Below are positions 43,749-49,202 of a DNA stretch of 49,202 bases, one piece after another. The notes beneath the pieces were generated by a model that saw only the letters and a list, made by a program, of their open reading frames with translations, did not search any database and was not told the DNA's origin. This DNA is from JAKPCT01 sp029553165 (lineage in GTDB: Bacteria; Bacillota; UBA4882; UBA8346). A program made the translations under genes and the position numbers. The stretch is from the NCBI GenBank assembly GCA_035359995.1, contig DAORZT010000013.1:1-49202 (forward strand), written 5' to 3'. Every line of letters starts with the position of its first letter. Position 1 is the stretch's first letter.

Positions 43749-44759
43749 TCAAACTGCAATTTGGCGCAGAGCATTCAATTTCTGATAGGCAATCCCTTCT
43801 GACACCAGTTTCCGGGCTAACTCAATCCCTGCTTTAATATCCGGAACCACATCAGCCACAAACAATGCTGCTCCAGCATTTAACAGGACAACATCCAGCT
43901 TTGGACCTGAAACTTCGCCTTTTAAGATACTTTCGGTCAAGAAAGCATTAGTGTCAGACGATTCTCCCATCAAATCGCGGTTCGATGCTTCTGTAAGACC
44001 ATAGTCACTGGCGCGCAGATTAAAGGTTTCAATTTTACCATTTGCTAAGAGTGAAACTTTATTTTCACCTTCCAGCGAAAGCTCATCAAGACCGCCACCA
44101 CCATAGACAACCATTGCCCGCTCACTCCCTAAACGCTTCAAAACTTCAGCAATAACTGTCGTTAACTCTGAAGCATAAACACCGATTAATTGGCAGTTTG
44201 CTTGAGCCGGATTGGTCAAAGGTCCTAACAGATTAAAAATGGTACGAAAACCAAGTTCCCGGCGTGGCCCAACCGCATGTTTCATGGCCAGATGATATAC
44301 CGGAGCAAATAAAAACCCGATTCCTACCTCTGCTAAACATGCTTCTACCTGCTGTGGTGCTAAATCCACTTTGATCTTTAATGCTTCTAAAACATCAGCA
44401 CTGCCACAACGACTGGAGACAGCGCGATTGCCATGTTTGGCGACCGGAACACCTGCAGCAGCCACAATAAAAGCCGTTGTCGTAGAAATATTAAAAGTAC
44501 TTGCTCCATCGCCCCCGGTTCCACAGGTATCAATCACCCGCGGCGCTTTAAAATTAACCTTTAACGATTTTTCACGCATTACTCTGGCAGCGCCAGTGAT
44601 CTCGTCGACTGTCTCCCCTTTTAGCCGTAATGCGGTTAAAAAACCACCGATTTGGGCTAAAGTAGCATTCCCTTCCATAATGGTACTGGTTGCCGCAATC
44701 ATCTCGGATTCGGTCAAATGTTCTCCTCGGATCAACTTTGCTAAACTCTTTTGTAACAC
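43749..44759 (-). CDS. trpD: Anthranilate phosphoribosyltransferase
   Basis: Transfers the phosphoribosyl group from PRPP to anthranilate. Signatures are DTCGTGGDGASTFNISTTTA (PRPP-binding glycine loop), AKHGNRAVSSRCGSADVLEA and LGPLTNPA. Length 336. The start is GTG 44759 with GAGGAG upstream. A 49-bp gap separates it from trpG; this and the short trpD-trpC spacing are the only breaks in an otherwise overlapping gene series, and the trpG-trpD gap holds in-phase (G/U)AG triplets that may bind TRAP (see 44741-44782). Confidence 0.96.
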   Translation of the reverse strand: MLQKSLAKLIRGEHLTESEMIAATSTIMEGNATLAQIGGFLTALRLKGETVDEITGAARVMREKSLKVNFKAPRVIDTCGTGGDGASTFNISTTTAFIVAAAGVPVAKHGNRAVSSRCGSADVLEALKIKVDLAPQQVEACLAEVGIGFLFAPVYHLAMKHAVGPRRELGFRTIFNLLGPLTNPAQANCQLIGVYASELTTVIAEVLKRLGSERAMVVYGGGGLDELSLEGENKVSLLANGKIETFNLRASDYGLTEASNRDLMGESSDTNAFLTESILKGEVSGPKLDVVLLNAGAALFVADVVPDIKAGIELARKLVSEGIAYQKLNALRQIAV

Positions 44760-44782
44760 TCTAACTCAGCTCCTCTAATCTA
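44741..44782 (-). promoter_or_regulatory. Candidate secondary TRAP binding site over the trpD ribosome binding site
   Basis: On the minus strand TAG or GAG triplets occupy 44780-44782, 44775-44777, 44770-44772, 44765-44767, 44761-44763, 44746-44748 and 44741-44743. The spacings are 5, 5, 5, 4, 15 and 5 nt, so all keep the 5-nt TRAP period within one base. They cover the GAGGAG ribosome binding site and flank the GTG start. TRAP represses trpG translation in this way in Bacillus subtilis; use on trpD here is inference, and a purine-rich ribosome binding site gives some triplets by chance. Confidence 0.4.
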
Positions 44783-44808
44783 TTTTTTAATAAAAGTTGG
44801 TAGTAAAA

Positions 44809-45411
44809 TTAAGCACACCTATTCTGTAATAAAAAGTTGGTTAATAATTTCATACCTGCACCGGTAAAGATTGATTCCGGATGGAATTGTAATCCGAAGG
44901 TAGGATGTTCACGGTGGCGTAACCCCATGATTAACTCAACATTATCACTGTTACACGTTGCTGTTACTTCTAAGACATTTGGCAACGACTCCGTCTCAAC
45001 AATCAATGAATGATACCTAACCGCCGAAAAAGGTTGTTCTATTCCTTCAAATAAATCGCGCCCATAATGATTAATACTACTTACTTTACCGTGAACCGGA
45101 TACGGTGCTCTGACGACTTTACCGCCAAAGACTTCTCCGATACATTGATGTCCCAAACAAACCCCTAAGATCGGTATCTGACCTGATAACTCTTTAATCA
45201 ATTGAGTGGAAATTCCACTTTCTTTAGGAGTACAAGGCCCCGGAGATATTACCAGATAATCCGGTTTTAACCCTTGAACTTCAGCAACCGTGATCTGGTC
45301 ATTTCGAAAAACCTGTATTGGTAAGCTTAATTGATGCTTGGCAATAATTTCGCCAAAATACTGCACCAAGTTATAGGTAAATGAATCATAATTATCAATG
45401 ATTACCAACAT
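44809..45411 (-). CDS. trpG: Anthranilate synthase glutaminase component II
   Basis: Class I glutamine amidotransferase that supplies ammonia to the TrpE domain, and perhaps also to p-aminobenzoate synthase as a shared subunit, since no separate pabA is seen here. The catalytic triad is visible: Cys in ILGVCLGHQCIGE, and His and Glu in LQFHPESIFT. The N-terminus starts MLVIIDNYDSFTYNLVQYFGE. Length 200. Its ATG shares a base with the stop of the preceding DAHP synthase/TrpE fusion gene, giving tight coupling. No TRAP-like triplet array covers its start, unlike in Bacillus subtilis. Confidence 0.95.
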   Translation of the reverse strand: MLVIIDNYDSFTYNLVQYFGEIIAKHQLSLPIQVFRNDQITVAEVQGLKPDYLVISPGPCTPKESGISTQLIKELSGQIPILGVCLGHQCIGEVFGGKVVRAPYPVHGKVSSINHYGRDLFEGIEQPFSAVRYHSLIVETESLPNVLEVTATCNSDNVELIMGLRHREHPTFGLQFHPESIFTGAGMKLLTNFLLQNRCA

Positions 45412-47711
45412 TACTCCGCCAACCTTTCCAGCGCCGCTAATAATGCCCCCGCTTTATTCATTGTCTCCTGGTATTCCGATTCGGGGTCCGAATCAGCAAC
45501 AATCCCCGCGCCAACTTGAATTGTCGCTTGATTATCTTTGAAGAAAACCGTTCTGATAGTGATACAGGTATCCATACTGTTATTAAACCCAAAATAACCT
45601 ACTGCACCACCGTAAAAGCCACGTCTGGCAGGTTCAAGCTCTTCAATTATCTCCATTGCCCTAATCTTGGGCGCCCCTGAAAGCGTACCCGCGGGAAAGA
45701 CTGCTCGAAATAAATCACGATTAGTACACTGTTCCGTTAATTCACCATGAATCGTTGTCACTAAATGCATAACGTGTGAATAATATTCGACTGCCATCAA
45801 ATCTTCAACTCTGACACTTCCAAATTTACAGACCCTTCCCAAATCATTGCGCCCCAGATCAACCAGCATCACATGTTCGGCCCGTTCTTTTTCATCATTT
45901 AATAATTCTACACTCAAGCGGGCATCAGCTTCGCTTGAATTACCACGGGGTTTAGTCCCGGCAATTGGTTTTAAAGTTACCGTTCGATCATTCCTTCGCA
46001 CCATCACTTCAGGCGAAGACCCTGCCAGTTGCAATGAACCAAAATCAAGATAGAATAAATATGGCGACGGATTAATCGTTCTTAACAGACGATAAAACTG
46101 AAACGGATCACCATGAAACGATTGGGTGATTCGTTGCGACAAGACAACTTGAAAAACATCTCCCGCAAAGATGTATTCCTTGGCGCGTTCAACCATCGCC
46201 ATATACTCTTCCTTGGTCACTGAAAAATGGCGGTCATTATTTTGAGGCACCTGATTTTCCCTAATTGTTGGAAGTTGCAATGAATCTTGCAGTTTGCCTA
46301 AGATCTTTTCAATCTCCAACTGCGCCTTGGCATAAGAAGCTTCCAGCTCCTGATGATCAGTCTTGGCTAACATGATAAGATTGATCCGATGACGTACATG
46401 GTCAAACCGGGCTAAAAACCTTGGAATCATTAAACAGACATCTGGTTCATTATCATTAAGGTTTTTTTGAGGTAATTTTTCGATCTGCCGGACATAGTCA
46501 TAACCAATAAATCCAACCGCCCCCCCATAAAAAACTCCAAATTCCGATGTTAAAGGAATCTTCAGTTCCTTCATGATGGTTTCTGCTTCCTGGAGCGGAT
46601 CACCATTCTTTTTCAAGGTGTTTCCGGCAAAATCAGTTATCTCCAACTGTTCTCCAAACGCCTTGATAGTCACCAGCGGATCCCAACCGATAAATGAATA
46701 CCGCCCAACCTGTTCCCCGCGTTCAACGCTCTCCAATAGAAACCGATTACTTGTTTGGGTTAGTTTTAAAAATGCCGTCACCGGTGTCTCCGAATCATTC
46801 ACAAACTCATGACTGATTGGGATATAATTATACTCTTGAGAGATTGCCAGTTTCCGATAATCATCAAAGGAGGGATTGATCTTTGGAGTTTTGAGAGTAG
46901 TCTTTTTAGCTACCGGAATCTGCTTCATTAATGATTCAAATTCATTAAAGTTTAATGATTGTTGACCATCCGAAAGTGCTTTCTCCGGGTTCGGATGGAC
47001 CTCAATAATCAAACCATCGGCTCCGGCTGATAATGCAGCTTTGGCGATGGGAATTACTAAATCACTCCGTCCGGTCCCATGGCTGGGATCGGCAAAAACC
47101 GGCAAATGGGTCAGTTTTTTTAATAAGGCAATTGCATTAATATCAAGGGTATTCCGTGTCATTGTTTCGAAAGTCCGAATTCCCCGTTCACATAATATTA
47201 CGCGACTATTACCACCTTTTAAAATATACTCCGCTGCTTGCAACAACTCTTGGACAGTTGCTGAAAGTCCACGTTTCAACAGGACCGGTTTATCGATCGT
47301 CCCAACTGCCTTTAAGAGTTCAAAGTTTTGCATGTTACGGGCGCCAATTTGAAAGATGTCAGCATAGTCATAAGCTAATTCAATTTGGGAAATTGCAGTT
47401 ATCTCCACCACTGTAAATAGTCCTGTTTTTTCCCGGGCATCCTCCAGTAATTGCAACCCTTCCAAGCCCATCCCCTGAAAACTGTAAGGAGAACTTCTTG
47501 GTTTAAACACTCCTCCACGCAGTCCACTACCACCACATTTTTTAATAAATTCTGCGGTTTCCAGCAGTTGTTCCTCGGATTCTACCGCACACGGCCCAGC
47601 TATAATTACCGGCGTATCAGCACCAATCCTCACCCCACGCACTTCAAAAGTGGTCCTGGGATTTTCGGAATTAACCAAAGGTAGACTCTTCAAAAACTCT
47701 TCTCCACTCAT
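45411..47711 (-). CDS. aroF-trpE: Fused DAHP synthase (type I-beta) and anthranilate synthase component I
   Basis: One uninterrupted 766-residue ORF. Residues about 20-260 are a complete DAHP synthase: AGPCAVESEEQ with metal ligand Cys41, LRGGVFKPRSSPYSFQG, QIGARNMQNFELL, KPVLLKRG, VILCERGIRTFE, DPSHGTGRSD (His211), IEVHP (Glu237) and SDGQQ (Asp248). It lacks the N-terminal ferredoxin-like or chorismate mutase regulatory domain of many relatives. A linker of about 25 residues leads to a full TrpE (about 285-766) with the tryptophan-feedback motif LLESVERG (325-332), LKPIAGTKPRG, VDLGRNDLGRV and AGTLSGAPK. ATG 47711 follows AGGAGGAG. The protein would run the first step of the shikimate pathway and the first of the tryptophan branch. 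A sequencing frameshift is unlikely since the join is in frame with a coherent linker. Confidence 0.93.
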   Translation of the reverse strand: MSGEEFLKSLPLVNSENPRTTFEVRGVRIGADTPVIIAGPCAVESEEQLLETAEFIKKCGGSGLRGGVFKPRSSPYSFQGMGLEGLQLLEDAREKTGLFTVVEITAISQIELAYDYADIFQIGARNMQNFELLKAVGTIDKPVLLKRGLSATVQELLQAAEYILKGGNSRVILCERGIRTFETMTRNTLDINAIALLKKLTHLPVFADPSHGTGRSDLVIPIAKAALSAGADGLIIEVHPNPEKALSDGQQSLNFNEFESLMKQIPVAKKTTLKTPKINPSFDDYRKLAISQEYNYIPISHEFVNDSETPVTAFLKLTQTSNRFLLESVERGEQVGRYSFIGWDPLVTIKAFGEQLEITDFAGNTLKKNGDPLQEAETIMKELKIPLTSEFGVFYGGAVGFIGYDYVRQIEKLPQKNLNDNEPDVCLMIPRFLARFDHVRHRINLIMLAKTDHQELEASYAKAQLEIEKILGKLQDSLQLPTIRENQVPQNNDRHFSVTKEEYMAMVERAKEYIFAGDVFQVVLSQRITQSFHGDPFQFYRLLRTINPSPYLFYLDFGSLQLAGSSPEVMVRRNDRTVTLKPIAGTKPRGNSSEADARLSVELLNDEKERAEHVMLVDLGRNDLGRVCKFGSVRVEDLMAVEYYSHVMHLVTTIHGELTEQCTNRDLFRAVFPAGTLSGAPKIRAMEIIEELEPARRGFYGGAVGYFGFNNSMDTCITIRTVFFKDNQATIQVGAGIVADSDPESEYQETMNKAGALLAALERLAE

Positions 47712-47741
47712 CCAAACTCCTCCTACTTACACAGTTTATCA

Positions 47742-47777
47742 AAAAATAAAAGACCAGAATCAACTAAGAATCTGGTC
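47742..47777 (-). terminator. Attenuator terminator of the trp leader
   Basis: On the minus strand GACCAGATTC pairs with GATTCTGGTC (nine of ten pairs, loop TTAGTT), then TTTTATTTTTT. It lies about 30 nt before the DAHP synthase-TrpE start, so it would block the whole operon. Its 5' arm can instead join an antiterminator. Confidence 0.85.
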
Positions 47778-47806
47778 CTAATTATGATCTTAACCAAATT
47801 ACTCAG
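47764..47806 (-). promoter_or_regulatory. Antiterminator of the trp leader
   Basis: On the minus strand CTGAG(T)AATTTGGTT (47792-47806) pairs with GACCAGATTCTTAG (47764-47777): 14 pairs including three G-U, with one bulged U. The structure shares the terminator's 5' arm, so only one can form. Its 5' strand includes the last GAG triplet of the TRAP array, as expected if TRAP binding disrupts it. Confidence 0.75.
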
Positions 47807-47870
47807 CTCTTCTCAACTAAACTCAACTCAATAATAATTTTAACTCTTCTCTTCTAAACTAACTATTCTA
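47802..47870 (-). promoter_or_regulatory. TRAP binding site: 12 (G/U)AG triplets in two blocks of six
   Basis: On the minus strand, triplets start (5' to 3') TAG 47868-47870, TAG 47863, TAG 47859, TAG 47854, GAG 47849, GAG 47844, then after a 14-nt AU-rich spacer GAG 47827, GAG 47822, TAG 47817, GAG 47812, GAG 47807, GAG 47802 (lower coordinate given). Spacing is 5 nt except for one of 4. TRAP of Bacillus binds 11 such repeats, wrapped around its ring. The site lies directly between mtrB and the attenuator. Confidence 0.9.
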
Positions 47871-47878
47871 AAATCGGG

Positions 47879-48133
47879 CTATTCGTTTAAAAACTCCTTA
47901 CCACACTTAACAATTCCAAACTTCGTATAAATATCTGCTTTACCTCTAATCTTCATCGCCGAAGTATGTTCAGTAAACTGAAATAACATTACTTCGCCAC
48001 TGTCTAACTTTTCAGTATGATGAAATTTAGTATCTTTACCGCGGGTCAAACCAATGATTGTAACACCGTCTTCTAAAGCTCTTACAACAACATAATCGCC
48101 ACTAATCTCTTCAATTCCAGGATTCTGATCCAT
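47879..48133 (-). CDS. mtrB: trp RNA-binding attenuation protein TRAP (MtrB)
   Basis: Ring-forming, tryptophan-activated RNA-binding protein that favours the terminator in trp leader RNA. The 84-residue product is highly similar to Bacillus subtilis TRAP: GLTRGKDTKFHHTEKLD, GEVMLFQFTEHTSAMK and IRGKAD. Positions aligning with tryptophan-binding Thr25, Gln47 and Thr49 are Thr30, Gln52 and Thr54. The RNA-binding Glu36, Lys37, Lys56 and Arg58 correspond to Glu41, Lys42, Lys61 and Arg63. Five extra N-terminal residues and a slightly longer tail make it longer than the 75-residue Bacillus protein. ATG 48133 follows AGGGGAAG. The TRAP binding site begins only about nine nt beyond its stop, so it is probably co-transcribed with its target. 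Confidence 0.96.
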   Translation of the reverse strand: MDQNPGIEEISGDYVVVRALEDGVTIIGLTRGKDTKFHHTEKLDSGEVMLFQFTEHTSAMKIRGKADIYTKFGIVKCGKEFLNE

Positions 48134-48162
48134 AAACTTCCCCTATCCAAATAGTTTTTTTT

Positions 48163-48191
48163 ATTATAATCATTTTATCTGCTAATGTCAA
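48163..48191 (-). promoter_or_regulatory. Consensus sigma-A promoter for mtrB (and probably the trp operon)
   Basis: On the minus strand TTGACA (48186-48191), a 17-bp spacer and TATAAT (48163-48168): exact consensus at both hexamers and ideal spacing. The -35 lies within the end of the preceding gene. The mtrB ATG is about 30 nt past the -10. No other convincing promoter precedes the trp leader. Confidence 0.85.
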
Positions 48192-48765
48192 GATTCTCAA
48201 GCAACCCTTTATAATAATTTAAATCGCCAAAGATCGCTACTCTATCTCCTAACATTAAAACCTCCACCCCTTTAGGAAATGGCAGCATTTGACCCTGACG
48301 CTCAATTGCCAGCACCAGCAAGCTCTTCTTCCTTAAATCCAATTCCGCTAACGATTTCTTATTAAACCATGAATCTTCGGTGATCTCCTGAAATATGATT
48401 CCCCAGTTTTGATTTAAATTAATTATTCTATTATATTTAGGCTCCAGTTTTACAATGAGCCCCCATAAGAGATGTACAATTACCAATGTAATGAGATAGA
48501 ACGAAGAAGCGTTTGGGATAAACAACCAATAATAAACTACAAAAAACAGCATTAACCACCAGCAATAGTGTTGGACCAACAACCATTTTTCCCGGAAACG
48601 ATGTTTTAATAATATATTACTTTTCGGATCGATTAAAATCAGATCCCAAGTATATTTTAAAACTTCCATAAAACGCTTGCCTTCCAAAATCAGCTTTATC
48701 ATTATAATCAGCACTGATATGACATTGGCCAAAATAATCAATGCTATTTTCTCACTTATAGACAT
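48175..48765 (-). CDS. Membrane protein with C-terminal TrkA-C (RCK_C) domain
   Basis: The 196-residue protein has an N-terminal membrane helix (about 7-27) and two or three further hydrophobic segments (about 66-110). The rest (about 120-196) is a TrkA-C domain: EITEDSWFNKKSLAELDLRK, then LLVLAIERQGQMLPFPKGVE and LGDRVAIFGDL. TrkA-C domains bind regulatory ligands, often in potassium transport systems, and c-di-AMP binding is known for several RCK_C domains. The arrangement, a short membrane part directly joined to a TrkA-C domain without the RCK_N domain, suggests a sensor or anchor rather than a complete transporter. ATG 48765 follows GAGGAAGG. Its end overlaps the mtrB promoter. Function uncertain. 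Confidence 0.8.
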   Translation of the reverse strand: MSISEKIALIILANVISVLIIMIKLILEGKRFMEVLKYTWDLILIDPKSNILLKHRFREKWLLVQHYCWWLMLFFVVYYWLFIPNASSFYLITLVIVHLLWGLIVKLEPKYNRIINLNQNWGIIFQEITEDSWFNKKSLAELDLRKKSLLVLAIERQGQMLPFPKGVEVLMLGDRVAIFGDLNYYKGLLENLDISR

Positions 48766-48896
48766 CCTTCCTCACCCTTAAAAAGATATGCTCAATGAAG
48801 TAAGTAAATACCTTATTGTTATTCAAAAATATAGCCCTAAAAATAAACTGTATTATTTTAGAAAACATCCAATCAGTTCATAGATACATAATTGAT

Positions 48897-48943
48897 CTTA
48901 AAAAATAAAAAAGAAGTTAAACAACTTTTTATCTTAACTTCTT
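48897..48943 (-). terminator. Rho-independent terminator after tRNA-Asn
   Basis: On the minus strand stem AAGAAGTTAA with its complement TTAACTTCTT (one bulge-free pairing around a loop of about 13 nt), followed by TTTTATTTTTT. It ends the rRNA-tRNA transcript. Confidence 0.85.
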
Positions 48944-48955
48944 GTACAAATAAAA

Positions 48956-49030
48956 TGGCTCCCCGAGCTGGATTCGAACCAGCAACCACTCGGTTAACAG
49001 CCGAGTGCTCTACCGTTGAGCTATCGAGGA
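48956..49030 (-). tRNA. tRNA-Asn (anticodon GTT)
   Basis: A 75-nt cloverleaf on the minus strand with the acceptor arm TCCTCGA/TCGGGGA (one G-U), D-arm GCTCAACGGTAGAGC, anticodon loop CTGTTAA (anticodon GTT), T-arm GCTGGTTCGAATCCAGC and an encoded CCA end (48956-48958). It follows the 5S rRNA by about 125 nt, so it belongs to the tail of an rRNA operon. Confidence 0.97.
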
Positions 49031-49156
49031 GTTTGTTGACTTATTCAATTGACGTTATTTATATTAACATAGATATCTGCTTTTGGTCAAGTATCTTTTT
49101 TTAATTTTTTTTGGTATTTTTCCCCATTAAAGCTCTAAGGATAAGATAAAATAATT

Positions 49157-49202
49157 CCTGGCAACGACCTACTCTCCCAGCCGGTCACCCGACAAGTACC
49201 AT
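49157..49202 (-). rRNA. rrf: 5S ribosomal RNA, 3' end
   Basis: The minus strand from the window edge reads ATGGTACTTGTCGGGTGACC and then CTGGGAGAGTAGGTCGTTGC followed by CAGG, the typical 3' half of 5S rRNA. The rest of the gene is outside the window. The exact 3' end may differ by one or two nt. An rRNA operon therefore probably lies upstream. Confidence 0.93.

Noticed and set aside
47712..47878. T-box riboswitch or tryptophan leader peptide as regulator of the trp operon
   Set aside because: There is no T-box consensus sequence and no short ORF with tandem Trp codons. The (G/U)AG array next to mtrB explains the leader better.
48892..49104. Plus-strand 70-codon frame containing GFEPATTRLTAECSTVELS
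   Set aside because: This is the well-known false protein produced by translating the antisense strand of a tRNA gene; it overlaps tRNA-Asn exactly.
1..49202. CRISPR array
   Set aside because: No regularly spaced direct repeats of 23-40 bp were seen on either strand; the only short-period array is the TRAP site.

Overview
The window (about 49 kb, AT-rich) looks like chromosome of a low-GC, rod-shaped Bacillota (Firmicutes), most likely a deep-branching clostridial-type anaerobe. Reasons: the maf-radC-mreBCD-mrdA and minCDE-rodA clusters, the rimP-nusA-ylxR-ylxQ-infB-rbfA-nrnA-truB-ribF operon, a pyruvate phosphate dikinase gene, DUF4321, frequent TTG and GTG starts behind strong GGAGG sites, and above all a TRAP (MtrB) homologue, an attenuation protein of Gram-positive bacteria. 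Genus cannot be read from the sequence.

Layout. 1-1147: end of an IS21-type element (IstA transposase, running off the window). 1.2-5.2 kb: a small unknown gene, a 7TM histidine kinase and a receiver-GAF-HD-GYP response regulator. 5.2-6.7 kb: DUF4180 protein and RsgA. 6.9-10.7 kb: an accessory block with a coiled-coil protein, an ankyrin-repeat protein and a 197-residue protein of unknown function. 11.1-14.7 kb: minC-minD-minE-rodA-nudix. 14.8-20.9 kb: DUF4321-maf-radC-mreB-mreC-mreD-mrdA. 21-26 kb: SGNH hydrolase, a tiny ORF, PPDK and a YfcE-type phosphodiesterase. 26-34.7 kb: the translation and RNA-processing operon. 34.9-40.2 kb: IclR regulator, a 50-residue membrane protein, a TPR protein, a membrane-anchored unknown and an orphan NarX-like 7TM kinase. 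40.4-48.2 kb: complete tryptophan operon with its regulator. 48.2-49.2 kb: a TrkA-C membrane protein, tRNA-Asn and the 3' end of a 5S rRNA.

The most interesting unit is the tryptophan module at 40.3-48.2 kb. A consensus promoter (TTGACA, 17 bp, TATAAT) precedes mtrB, which encodes TRAP. Between mtrB and the first biosynthetic gene lie 12 (G/U)AG triplets, almost all on a 5-nt period, followed by mutually exclusive antiterminator and terminator hairpins. The first biosynthetic gene is a single 766-codon ORF joining a complete type I-beta DAHP synthase to a complete anthranilate synthase component I. It is followed by trpG, trpD, trpC, trpF, trpB and trpA. A second group of in-phase (G/U)AG triplets covers the ribosome binding site of trpD. 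I infer that sensor, RNA switch, shikimate entry enzyme and the whole branch form one transcription unit, so tryptophan could control the first committed steps of both the common and the terminal pathway at RNA and possibly protein level.

Other points of note are infB and rsgA, whose conserved N-termini begin at AUA/AUU-type codons rather than at standard starts, and two short genes (35728-35880 and 22321-22404) that are easily missed.
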